Assembly: GCA_951640165.1 (NCBI GenBank)
Contig: OX621241.1
Location: 4,536,001-4,600,000 of the forward strand
Direction of reading: 5' to 3'
Length of the DNA stretch: 64,000 nucleotides
From: Pseudoips prasinana
Lineage: Eukaryota; Arthropoda; Insecta; Lepidoptera; Nolidae
Below the pieces are notes generated by a model, which worked only from the letters and a program-made list of their open reading frames with translations, did not search any database and was not told where the DNA came from. Position numbers and translations under genes: made by a program. Below, piece after piece: positions 1 through 9,352 of the stretch (position 1 is its first letter; the number at the start of each line of letters is the position of its first letter).

Positions 1-194
1 CGTGACCAACCCGCAGGCCCTCGTCTTTGTAGCCAACCCGCTCTTGCGTGCAGGAGCCTTTCTGCTGGTAATTCTACTCGGCTGGTTTCTGAGCTCTCTG
101 TGGGTTCAGCTACGTCAGCAGGCTCACTACCTTCGCTTGCGGAACTGGAAGTAGCTTCTTCTGTTGGAGCACCGCCGTCTGGAGAGCCTCGAAC
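1..194 (-). CDS. osp: outspread/MPRIP-like protein, internal exon (start of second PH domain), cut by window edge
   Basis: Acceptor is a pyrimidine-poor TTTCGCTAG at 203-195 on the minus strand; the exon opens in phase 0, matching the end of the exon at 282-442. The 64 codons are open. They begin with a Ser/Glu/Pro-rich linker (VRGSPDGG, then EPTESSE) and end with LLHARAGWLQRRGPAGWSR. The GWL-x-R-G-...-W pattern is typical of the first strands of a PH domain; in the MPRIP/outspread family a second PH domain follows the linker, so this is inferred to be PH2. The remainder of the domain lies beyond position 1. The preceding intron is only 87 bp. Family assignment rests mainly on the exon at 38094-38282, to which this one is joined by phase continuity. 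Confidence 0.75.
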
Positions 195-281
195 CTAGCG
201 AAAGGTATTTAATAAGTTTAAAATGTCTAAAGCTCCATTAATTGGCAGTTAAATACAGAAAATCTACGATAGATAGGTTAC

Positions 282-442
282 CGGCAATCTGTCTGGCGGT
301 GGTAGTCTAGTGGGTCTCTCCAATGTCGGTGGAAGTGCGCGTCGGGATCGAGGTCGCGTAAGAGATGCTGCTATATCTCGCAATTGCTCGTCGTATTGCT
401 GGTGCTGATGCTGCAGTAGAGGTGAACGAGCTGCAGCTGATG
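282..442 (-). CDS. osp: outspread/MPRIP-like protein, internal exon (linker between PH domains)
   Basis: This 161 nt exon lies between acceptor CTTTCCAG (450-443) and donor CCG|GTAACC (at 282/281). Phase 1 entry and phase 0 exit give 53 whole codons with no stop. The product is low complexity: a His/Gln stretch (LLQHQHQQYDEQL), then LRDIAASLTRPRSRR, then a Pro/Arg-rich tail (LPPPDRLP). No catalytic motif is expected, since this part of the family is a disordered scaffold linker. Two nearer AG acceptors at the CTGCAG sites would also be possible, but CTTTCCAG has the better pyrimidine tract and keeps the phase with the exon at 686-814. Confidence 0.75.
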
Positions 443-685
443 CTGGAAAGAAGAAAAAATATACACATGTTTGTTTCTTTTTACACTACTGTAATCATAG
501 GTAAAAACAAATGCAAATACTCTGAAACTCATTAGAATTAAGTCCTCTGTAAAGCTCTTCAATTTTACCGAGGATAAAATTTTATTATAACTAACTAAGT
601 AGTCTTGAGAGAAGCGAGCCAACAAGTTGAAATAATTGTTTTTGATCAAATGAACATCCTTGTGGGGTTTAAGCATTGACCTTAC

Positions 686-814
686 CGTCATCGGTGACAG
701 GTGGTGTGGTGGGCTCAGCCCAGGTATCTCGCCGCCGTGACCTCGCCTTCTCTTCACCGTTGATCTTGTCTCTTGTCGGCGGCGATGCTGACGATACTGG
801 CTGGTCTGTGTACA
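686..814 (-). CDS. osp: outspread/MPRIP-like protein, internal exon (linker)
   Basis: This 129 nt exon has acceptor TATTGTTTCAG just right of 814 and donor GACG|GTAAGG at 686/685. Phase is 1 in and 1 out, giving 42 whole codons, all open. Residues read YTDQPVSSASPPTRDKI at the start, a basic patch KARSRRRDTW in the middle, and EPTTPPVTDD at the end. The RRRDTW stretch could be a phosphorylation or 14-3-3 type site, but that is a guess. The other minus-strand frame through this DNA is longer, but it does not respect the splice phases and reads on into intron. Confidence 0.78.
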
Positions 815-816
815 CT

Positions 817-1837
817 GAAACAATAAAAAAACACGTCATTAAAGAAGAAACAGTTCAATTCAGTTATTGTCATAATTTTTAATTAATAACTAGAAGAGCA
901 TATCTCAATATAAACCGTAGTGATAAAATAGCAGCAAAATTTCATTGCCAGATGAGTCATATTCATGCTGATTATCAACTATATGGCTTTATAAATACAG
1001 GTGTGCATACTGCGGGCCGTGGGCGAATTATGACCTGCAATGGGTTTTTTATCCGGACCCAAAGTCCTACCGATAGTCGTCGTATCTGCTCGAATATACA
1101 GACGTATTCAACCATGAAAATACCGAACTGGCCTCGATGCAACCCCCAGTGGGGTTAAAGTTTTGCTGGTCCCTAATCGGAAAAGTTTCGATCGATATTG
1201 ATTTGTTAAATCACAATCGACTGAAGGATTCCCCTCAAATGCCTTTGGGTTTTGGAAGCTATAATAAAACTTTTAGTATTAAATTAGCTGCTCATTAACA
1301 GGCTAATAATCCTCAAACCCCCAATCAGATAAGCGACACACAACTACACGAAAAACGATGTCTAATAAGGATGTATTAATGTGTTGAAGTGATGACATTA
1401 AAATTACCACCATGATGTCAGCACTTAAATGCATTTAAGGCATCACAGTTTTTGTAGATACCTATATAAATTGAATCAGACTTATCATAGGTCTGCGTGG
1501 CCACAAAAACCTAGCGTGATGTATGTTGAAGACTGCATTAGTATAATATGTATCATTATTTAAGACACCGCACGACTAATGATATAATAGCTGTTTAAAA
1601 ATATTTCCATTTGGTATTTCCAGATCTTTGAACTGAATCATATTCTTCAGGTTGTGGAAAGTTATGACTTGAGTCACTGCTACCTAAGCTTCTGTAGCGG
1701 CACAGTCATTCCTTAGTTGAACCAAAATGAGATATTGTAATTTTTCAACCTAGAAATCATTTGCGGTTTAAGCTCTTGCCATATTTTTTTAAAGAGCATG
1801 TAAAGTGTTTTTGTTTAAACAGTATAAAAACCTGTGT
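817..1837. other. unassigned intronic DNA
   Basis: AT-rich. There are short spurious ORFs around 676-882 and 952-1158 on the plus strand, with no splice context or recognisable motif. I see no repeat family member here. Confidence 0.5.
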
Positions 1838-2010
1838 AATCCCTGTGTCGCGGGGTACTTTACAAACATATAATTGACGGAAACAAAGTGGATGTACTTT
1901 GACTCAGAAACTATTTATGGGTCACACAAATAGTTGTCCGGCGCGGGACTCGAACCCGCGACACGAAGCGGCGAGGCGGCTGTCTTAGCCGCTGCGCCAC
2001 ACGTGCAGTC
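1838..2010 (-). repeat. S2 tRNA-derived SINE, near full length
   Basis: On the minus strand it starts ACTGCACGTGTGGCGCAG, with an A-box-like TGGCGCAGCGGCTAAGA and a B box GGGTTCGAGTCCC, followed by a body ending in CGCGACACAGGGATTA. The head is tRNA-like but does not form a convincing acceptor stem, and it is always followed by the same body, so it is a SINE and not a tRNA gene. Other copies lie at 12209, 33331 and 59244. Confidence 0.75.
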
Positions 2011-2153
2011 AAAGCTGTTCTGTTGGTCTTTGTCCTGTCTCATATTTCTGGGTACTACGGCTTGCTCGTCGCATTGGACAATAATAACGACGGTATAGAT
2101 TATCGGATTCATATAGAACTATCGGAATTTGGGCCGTTGATCTTTCCGTTATA

Positions 2154-2233
2154 ATTATCCTGGGACATTATTCACACACTGCCATCTGATCACAAACTAA
2201 GCAGACATGTTCATGGACACTAGTATCTGTCCC
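2154..2233 (-). repeat. S1 tRNA-derived SINE, body part, split by an M1 MITE
   Basis: Contains the S1 body (ATCCTGGGACATTATTCAC, GCCATCTGATC) joined to ATCTGTCC of the head side, with an internal deletion. The SINE continues at 2476 beyond the inserted MITE. Confidence 0.7.
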
Positions 2234-2475
2234 GGGGCTCTACCGGGTAAGTAGCCGAACATCGATTTCTTAAATGGCGTTCAAATAAATAAAGATTAAT
2301 AATTACTTAATCAATTGTTAAATCGGCTTCCATGAGCACATGTGACGTCACAAATGGTCCGGAATCGATTGTCAACGTTGAAGCCGATTTAACGATTGCT
2401 AAGTCATTTTTAACCTTTATTTATTTGAAGGCCATTTAAGAAATCGATGTTCGGAGACTTAGCCGGTAGAGCCCC
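2234..2475. mobile_element. M1 palindromic MITE copy 1, nested in an S1 SINE
   Basis: The ends are inverted: GGGGCTCTACCGG at the left and CCGGTAGAGCCCC at the right. They continue inward through ATCGATTTCTTAAATGGC and a TTCAAATAAATAAAG block into a GC-richer core around GAGCACATGTGACGTCAC. The arms are roughly 90 bp, so the whole element folds back. There is no coding capacity. The two related copies are at 24854 and 42410. Confidence 0.85.
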
Positions 2476-2545
2476 TGGGTGGGGATCGAACACACGACCT
2501 GCGGCGTTAAAGGCAAGTATCTATCAATCACGCCAACCAATAAAG
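2476..2545 (-). repeat. S1 SINE head (type b), right half
   Basis: Starts TGGGTGGGGATCGAAC, which is exactly the SINE sequence that should follow TGTCC at 2232. The head reads, on the minus strand, a degraded GGTTGG..GATA..CTTGCC tRNA-like form with a B box. Confidence 0.7.
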
Positions 2546-3152
2546 GTGGATGGATAGTCTAGGTATTATCCAGCTGCTTTGATTTAAATTGCCACCTACC
2601 GGTCGGCCATTGAGATAGACTTTAAAAGATAATATACTCCTAAACTTTTAGTCTAGAATCAATTGACATAAATAAGCGTCGTTGAAAGGATGATATTTCA
2701 AGCGCATTTTTTATTGCGCTTGCGTCGGTCATGCAATCTCAACCCATCGTTAAGAGCTGGTAAATTACATGTGTCAACGGATATGTATCGGCGGTTTATA
2801 CGTAGATTTGTTTGATGCTGAAGTGTTCAAAAAGGTATAAAAGTATATAGAGGTTTATATGATATTGGGAGCTACAGACGGTAAACATTTAAAAAATATT
2901 TTATTTATCTTTTATTTGTAGAAAATATTTATGCATTGATTTTTTTTTGAAATAGCCGTAATTATAGCAATTTTCTGGACAAAGCTTCTACGACAAGAAA
3001 ACTGTGAGAAGTCCATAAAAATCACTCATGCGCAACCAACGCCAGCCGCCATTTATTTATATTTTCCAATATTTCATAATTTCAGGTCCTTTTACAATGC
3101 ACGTAATTTTATAGTTTTCATTTTAGAAATAATTTATAAGATTTTAGTAATT
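2546..3152. other. unassigned intronic DNA
   Basis: AT-rich with several A/T runs. I see no gene or recognised repeat. Confidence 0.5.
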
Positions 3153-3261
3153 TGACTGGCCTTTTGGTCTCGTGGTCATTGACCCTGACTGAGCCAGAGG
3201 TCGTGGGTCTCGTACTGACAAAATATATATATTATATATTTACAAGTATATTTATCAGTTA
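3153..3261 (+). repeat. S1 SINE, type a head, split by an RTE-like fragment
   Basis: The head contains GGCCTTTTGGTCTCGTGGTC and GAGCCAGAGGTCGTGGGT, then an AT-rich middle ending in TTTATCAGTT. The SINE resumes at 3575 with GTCTGGTATATAGGTCATAG. Confidence 0.7.
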
Positions 3262-3574
3262 TCTATACATATAATAAAATCGTAGAAAAGTCAAAACTGT
3301 ACATTGAATATTTTTTTTAAATGATACTTGGGGCGTGATCTACAATCGAAATAGAAGCCAAAAATATAGTTTTTAGAATTTTTGTCTGTTTGTCTGTATG
3401 TATGTCCGGGCTAAACTCAAAAATTACTGCATGGATTTACTTAAATTTTTGCATGAATATTACTGAGAGGTAGGGTCAGCATATAGGCTACATATTATCA
3501 CGCTATCACTTACGGGGGAGGAGCTGTGATAATTTATAAAATTTGACGCGGGTAAAACCGCGGGGCACAGCTAG
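3262..3574 (-). repeat. RTE-like non-LTR 3' fragment nested in S1
   Basis: On the minus strand it runs from CTAGCTGTGCCCCGCGG to ATTTTATTATATGTATAGAT, including the conserved GTGATAGCGTGATAATATG and GTAAATCCATGCAGTAATTT blocks. It has the same ends as the copies at 13975, 28283 and 44990. The superfamily label is inferred from the general form of such 3' ends in insects. Confidence 0.65.
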
Positions 3575-3660
3575 TCTGGTATATAGGTCATAGTACAAGT
3601 TCTGCCTATTTTAGGATCAAATGGCTGTGTTAGTTGACCCAAGTTCCTATTTACATATTG
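3575..3660 (+). repeat. S1 SINE body, right half
   Basis: Contains CATAGTACAAGTTCTGCC and GGATCAAATGGCTGTGTTAG, the S1 body in the same orientation as the head at 3153. Confidence 0.7.
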
Positions 3661-3687
3661 CTATTTTAGATATTTGAGTTTAATACG

Positions 3688-3730
3688 ACAAACAAGCAAC
3701 CATCTGATGGTAAGCATAGTCAACAGTGCT
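3688..3730 (+). repeat. R repeat fragment
   Basis: Short match to the R family core: GACAAACAAGC, then CATCTGATGGTAAGCATAG. Confidence 0.45.
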
Positions 3731-3847
3731 TACAATAACATTAAAGTATTTTTAAGTCAACACAAGTTACTGCAAATCATTATTCCACATTAAATGAGCA
3801 TGCTAAATGTTTGTTTTGTACTTGATGACGAAATCATATTAAAACGT

Positions 3848-3892
3848 TAATTTTAGTACTCCTTTATCTCTAATAAAGGAGTACTAAAATTA
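3848..3892. repeat. perfect snap-back palindrome, 20 bp arms
   Basis: The left arm TAATTTTAGTACTCCTTTAT is followed by loop CTCTA and then its exact reverse complement. It is not part of any family seen elsewhere in the window. Confidence 0.9.
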
Positions 3893-4231
3893 AATGCGCA
3901 CGAGCAGAAAGACCTGTTGACGCCATCTTGTTTATTTGCTCAATTAATTAAATTAATTGGCAGTAAAATATAGAGGGCTTACCTTTACATATAATCGTTT
4001 TAATTATAATAGCTAACTATAATTCATTTGAAACAATAACATAGATTTTTAATTAAGATAAATGTTAACCTATTTACGTATAGTCATAGACAATAGTGAA
4101 AATGCGAGTATGGTTTATAACTTAATCAATAATTGAAGGTTATCTTATCACATAAAGAACGGTGAAGGCGATATATTAAAGCTGTAATTAATATGTTAGG
4201 GTCACAATAAAGCTTTAAACAAATCTAGGTT
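3893..4231. other. unassigned intronic DNA
   Basis: AT-rich. Nothing recognised. Confidence 0.5.
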
Positions 4232-4505
4232 TATCATGTCAGCTTATTGACGTCCACTGTTGGACAAAGGGAGGCCTTCCAGAAAGATTTCTACAATGTA
4301 GTTGTGTCCATAATTTGGGGGGATATGCCATAATGGCCCCGCTTGGCAGACGAGTTGGTGATCGCAGTATGATGGTCATAGTACACAGAGAGACGCTGCT
4401 GCCCGTTCTCTGGGAGATATACCCTCGGGTCGACTTTTACGCCCCACACGGGATAAAATGGGGTGACGATATTCTATGCATGCCGTCAGCAACACAGTAA
4501 ATGCC
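4232..4505 (-). repeat. L-family LINE 3' end
   Basis: Read on the minus strand, the end corresponds to CCAGCAGTGGACGT..GCTGA; on the plus strand it shows ACGTCCACTGTTGGACAAAG, then GATATGCCATAATGGCC, GGTTGGTGATCGCAG and ACGGGATAAAATGGGG. The short plus-strand ORF here (4315-4500) is a by-product of the repeat. Homologous copies occur at 6437, 13306, 25281, 31805 and 18245. Confidence 0.7.
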
Positions 4506-6436
4506 GTCAGCCACTCAGCAAATATTCAGAAAATAATTTAGGTTACAATTGAATTGTATTTCATCGCATGGCAACCATATACATATCAAATATGAACGTA
4601 CAACACCCTACCAAAGCATAAAAAGAAATCATAGATAAATAAATTAAAAGGAATACTTTTTAAGCACAGGCGTTCGAAGTTCGAAATAGTGTAATGCTAA
4701 CTTGTCACGTTCATCATATAGAAGAGATTTACAATTGAAAAAAGCCCCAAGTTTAATAAATATGAATGAAGGTGGCCGTAGACAAGGCGGCGTAAATCAT
4801 CGACACCCACTGCGCTCGCGCCGCGTCGCATTGTGCAGCCGTAGGGCGACCAGGATTTCAGAATAAGAAATATAAACTTGTACCTTGAAGGCACTGCTGC
4901 CTACTGTTCCGCATTTGCGGATCGACGTGCGCTCACTGTACAGTGTAGAAGTAGCAGCAGGATTCCGAACACATACATCTTAGGTACGGAAATGTTTTAG
5001 TGGGCGTTGGAACGACAACGCAGAAATTATGTGAGAACTTTATCAGAAGTGGGATTTTAAAAAAACAACGCTTTTAAAATGTTTACCTTATTACAAAATC
5101 TTTAAAGTTACTTTAGCATGGGAATCGAATCCTCTCGCCATCCTTCCTAAATACATACATACATTACATAGACCTAAGACATGTTTCCTAAAGGGATAGG
5201 CAGAGACAACGGATCACTATTTCTCTTTGCACACCTCTTTTGCCTCGTTTACTGTCATTATTTCATACATGCTCGCCGGTTTAGGGAACTTCTGACCTGG
5301 CCTATCTTGAGAACATCTTCGGTTTGGTCAGAGATTGTTCTACGAGGTCTATGAAATGTAATGTAATGCTTAGGTCCTTCCTAAATAACTATATTTTATA
5401 TTAATATACATTTGAATTCGTATCGTTACCCTTTATACGTTTTAAAAATTATCGGAATATCAATAAAGTATGTTACTTCTATTTAAATACTTGATGCACA
5501 GAACATTAAAGACATTGCCTCCGACTAGAAAACTAAGAAAGCTTTACTAATGTCAAAATTCTTTGACGTAACTGACACTTGTTATTATTACACTAAGTTT
5601 TTGCACAAAACGTCCTTGTAAACCCACCCTCACAAGTTATCTACATCAGGAACTATCCTCGCGCGAGTCATATTTGTGAGACAGCTTAAGCCTCCACTCG
5701 CGTCTATTGTCGGCCAAATTATCCTAGGTTAACTGTAGTCGTAAGGAAAAAATACCCTTGACTTTGAATGTAGTAGCTTTATTATATTCAGTTAGTAGCG
5801 ATGTTATCCGTATAACAATCGATTACGTACCATCGATAATAGAATTCTATATTGAAAACAATTCATAATTAAGTGCGATCGGCTACAAACTCATTAATTT
5901 CGCTCCTTAGACCACATACATAACTGCCCGCTCCAAAATTCTATTACAGAAAACAATAGTTATGATGTGTCTATTTAAAATTTAAATAATGTACTATCAC
6001 CTCACATTCTTTAATATAACTATGTCGTCTAATCTAAAAATGAACTGGCAATAATTAAATTTGAAATCTTAAAGATTCCTTTGCCCTGTTATCCAAATTC
6101 ACCGATTAGCTTATGCGGGCCGGAGCAACGAGACTTGGGGTCAATCTACAGATAGGTGACAATAGTCACGTTATACAGGCCGATCCAGCTGTAATTCTCA
6201 TTAGATAACAATTGTGTCAAGCCATGTCAGAAGACCACTAAGCGGCGCGGCATGGACAGCAAGGATGGCAACGGCGCATACGAATAAATATCTATACTCT
6301 TTATTTTAACATTAAGTAATTGTTAAGTAAGTAAATGTTATTGTTGATTGTTGTTCGTCCTATATTGCCATAGGTATGCCCCAAATGAACGTCAAGATTG
6401 ACAAATAGACGTCATTCACGATTTCAAAATCATTAT
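4506..6436. other. mostly unassigned intronic DNA
   Basis: A GC-richer patch at about 4765-4935 gives a minus-strand ORF with no usable splice sites. The stretch 5135-5365 (CCTAAAGGGATAGGCAGAG, CATGCTCGCCGGTT) looks like a dispersed lepidopteran repeat, but I cannot assign it to a family. The rest is AT-rich and featureless. Confidence 0.45.
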
Positions 6437-6670
6437 CATATCAGTTAAAAGACGTTCCCTCTAAAGGCCTCTCCTTAGGATCTTTATTTCGGGAATATGC
6501 TATAATTACCACGCTTGGCAGATGGATTGGCGATCGCATTATGATTGTACTATATAACCTTGTACTCAAAAGAGACGCTACTGCCAATTCTCTCCCTTGG
6601 GAGAGCCACGGGGCCTCCGGATTTAGATGGGATGGTGATATTCATCGCCGTCACCACACAGTACATTCTA
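6437..6670 (-). repeat. L-family LINE 3' end, degraded
   Basis: Shares ATATGCTATAATTACCACGC, GGATTGGCGATCGCA and AGAGACGCTACTGCC with the copy at 4232. Confidence 0.6.
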
Positions 6671-7607
6671 GTCTATGGTAGGTTAAATATTTATTTCGGT
6701 CTATCTACCACTATAAACTGCTTTTTGTATTCTGTTGTCAAAATACAATATGTTCCACGACGCGTTCATTTTTAGATTAGTTGAACGTTACCATAAAGAT
6801 GGTGCAAAAAATATCGATTATTCTCTGTTTCTGCCAAGCTGTCAGTCTATGGTAACCATAACTTATGAGTGACCGGGGTCATCGACTCCCGCTAATGGAT
6901 CTTGGCTCCTAGATTTTTTGCCTGTGCTTAAAAATATTCGCGCGCATTTTAGCTGACTTTTAATGATGTTTCATTGAAATTGCTGAAGAAATGGAGTCAT
7001 TAGTACTCTTTTCTTTGTTAATATGGATTGTATATCATATTGTTGCAGATCAATGACCTGCAGAGTCCTATTTCAAATCATTGTTCTTACTCCGTTCTTT
7101 AAATTTCAATTAATAAATCCAAGTTATCCTTGCTTGTTGCAGATGTACATTAAATTACCTTTAATTTCATATATAATTTTTAAATAATTACTAAAAAGTA
7201 TACCACTGATTATATTTAAAGTTTATGACAAAATTTATAACAAGTTTTTTTTGTGGACATTAATATTCATGTATCTTAATCCCTTTAATGAAGTCCAGAG
7301 AGTATGTATATAAAAACACGCACAACTACCTGTCCAGTTAGATTGTGCCCCCCGGGCAACATTCTCATTGCGTAGTCACTGTGGTTATGTAAAGACTACA
7401 TACGGACATAATTAAATGGTTTTTCAACAAGATGAAATATATAAGATTGTATTTTAGCGCAAAAAATATATTCAATCAAATGTTACAGAAATTATACTTA
7501 CTATCGTGCTACACTCGACGTCAGATCAGAAGATACATTTGTAATAGCCAACCCGTCCTTACGCTCTACATAACAAAGTGGTCCTTGACGATTTTTTGCT
7601 AAACTTT
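6671..7607. other. unassigned intronic DNA
   Basis: AT-rich. Nothing recognised. Confidence 0.5.
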
Positions 7608-7800
7608 TTTTTTTATGGCAGAGGACGACAAACGAGCAAGTGGGTCACCTGATGGTAAGTGATCACCGCCGCCCATGGACACTCGCAACATCAGAGGAGT
7701 TGCGAGTGCGTTGCCGGCCTTTAAGAGTCAGCAGACCAGTGTTGCTGACCCTTCCTCCCACCCCAATGAGCTCTGGTGACCTTACTCACACGCAGAAACA
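7608..7800 (+). repeat. R repeat, long copy
   Basis: Starts after a T run with GACGACAAACGAGCAAGTGG and the core CACCTGATGGTAAGTGATCA, then CGCCGCCCATGGACACTCGC, GCGTTGCCGGCCTTTAAGAG and CAATGAGCTCTGGTGACC. Close copies are at 49507 and 52470. Such copies are common 3' pieces of lepidopteran retroelements; the exact family is not known to me. Confidence 0.65.
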
Positions 7801-8470
7801 CAACATTAAATGATTAATGTTATTATTAAGGAATGTCTTCTGTAAGGTGGAGGTAGTTCCCCAGTCAGGCTCTTTGAACGAATGAACGCTGTGCCCTACC
7901 TCTCAAACTTTAACCAACTACGCAGGATAAATAGACAAGAGTATGCTGAAGTGTGTGAGGAAACATAAAAGGCAATAGAGAGTGCACCCCAAGGTCATAA
8001 TCGCGTAGTACGGCTGTCCGAAGGACATATCAGACGTAGGTATTACGCCTTTCAACGGCAGGGTCGTATAAAACAGCTTGTCTGAAAAATTTAAGTACCA
8101 AATGTATGTACGTAGTGGTGTCATCGACTGTACCTTTGGAATTATTTTTCAAATCAGAACTATCCTAAAATAAAATACAAAAATATATCTACGACTCATT
8201 AAAATGATTCACGAAATTATTTTTTCCACAAAGTTGCGCTCGCGCAGCGGGACCTAATTCCACCGTCACGCACCAGTGCACGCGCCGCTTCAACGAAAGT
8301 GAAACACAACCTGACACTTTTTAGTACCTCAGCTCTTATATCTTGCTCCCGCTTTTTCTAGTTCTGAAGAAATTATTGTTATTTATAGAATTTATATCAT
8401 AAATGGTAAGGTAAAAACTAGAAGCCTACGAAATTTTACAGTTGTCATGACAAGAACATGAATAGGTTGA
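7801..8470. other. unassigned intronic DNA
   Basis: Contains a GC-richer patch at 8230-8310 without a supported exon. Otherwise nothing recognised. Confidence 0.45.
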
Positions 8471-8603
8471 AGTTTCTGTGTCTGGTCTAAATATTTTTTG
8501 GTCTAATGCTAAATGGGAAACAACAGACAGTAGAGTCAGCAACAAAAGTAATATCTATATTAATAAAAATACTATTATCAGCACTCTTAAATTTGGTTTA
8601 AAA

Positions 8604-8667
8604 GTTGGGTATGGCAGGAAAAGAATGAAAGAAATTCTTCTTTCATTCTTTTCCTGCCATACCCAAC
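8604..8667. repeat. snap-back palindrome with 30 bp perfect arms
   Basis: The arm begins GTTGGGTATGGCAGGAAAAG and ends ..GAATGAAAGAA. After a 4-nt centre (ATTC) the exact reverse complement follows. The right arm runs straight into a LINE reverse-transcriptase-like remnant, so the left arm looks like an inverted copy of its first 30 bp. Confidence 0.9.
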
Positions 8668-8860
8668 GCAGTGGAAATAAGAGCTCTGAGAAGTATTTCT
8701 GGTGTATTTTGAGAGACATAATACGAAATACTATCGTAAGAAAGCGTTCTGTTATGAAAGAGGATGTAGTCACAGATTGAAAAAAGTGTACAAGTGTAGT
8801 TGACAAAAGAAGTATACCTGGCCTGTGTGAATGGTGTAAAAGCCGGTGTTTTAAAAAAGT
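8636..8860 (+). pseudogene. non-LTR retrotransposon ORF2 C-terminal remnant
   Basis: After the palindrome the plus strand reads AVEIRALRSISGVF, then a degraded ETYYEILS / RKRSVMKEDVVTD segment. This resembles the AVEM-x-x-LR-x-x-CG / KEDVV signature near the end of ORF2 in lepidopteran non-LTR elements. The frame is broken by shifts and a stop at about 8778. Overlapping minus-strand ORFs are shadows. Confidence 0.55.
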
Positions 8861-8967
8861 TCATTTGAAACAGGCTAAAAGAGGCAAGTATTTTTTTTAC
8901 CGCTATTTATTCCTAGCTTGTGAATTTTTAAAGAGTAAGTTGAAGTTATTTTCCCTAATTATAGATT

Positions 8968-9150
8968 ACTAGCTGGGCCCCGCAGTTTTATCCGCCTTAA
9001 ACTTGATAAATTATAGCCTATGTGTTAATCTAGGGTGTCAGCTAACTCCATACCAAATTTTATTAAAATCGCTCCAGCCGTTTAGACGTGAAGAAGTAAC
9101 AAAAATACACACTCACAAACTTTCAGCTTTATAATATTAGTGTGAATCAA
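8968..9150 (+). repeat. RTE-like 3' fragment, shorter subfamily
   Basis: Starts ACTAGCTGGGCCCCGCAG, contains TAAAATCGCTCCAGCCG and ACACTCACAAACTTTC, and ends ATAATATTAGTGTGA. Confidence 0.65.
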
Positions 9151-9289
9151 AATTGTTACCGAAATTAGAACACAAATTTCGTATGGCGTAATATAGTGAA
9201 GTTAGATAGAAATCACATCCTAGTTTTAGATAATATTCTTGGCTACCTTAACTAAAAAGGAAAAGAAAATATGAAATATTTTTACTTTA

Positions 9290-9352
9290 ATCCCATAAGC
9301 CTTTGTCCAGCCGTGTACGTCATTAGGCTGACATGATGATGATGATGATTTG
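9290..9352 (+). repeat. L-family terminal 3' end with ATG microsatellite
   Basis: TAAGCCTTTGTCCAGCCGTG, then GGCTGACATGATGATGATGA. The microsatellite tail is the usual terminus of this LINE group. Confidence 0.65.

Noticed and set aside
371..823. 150-codon minus-strand ORF
   Set aside because: It overlaps the exons at 282-442 and 686-814 in a different frame and reads through their intron. The spliced frame is better supported.
1930..2010. possible tRNA gene (also 59244-59330)
   Set aside because: Has A and B boxes, but no proper acceptor stem, and the same head is followed by the same body at four loci: a SINE.
4697..4935. GC-rich minus-strand ORF as a possible exon
   Set aside because: No consensus splice pair and no phase match; probably an unassigned repeat.
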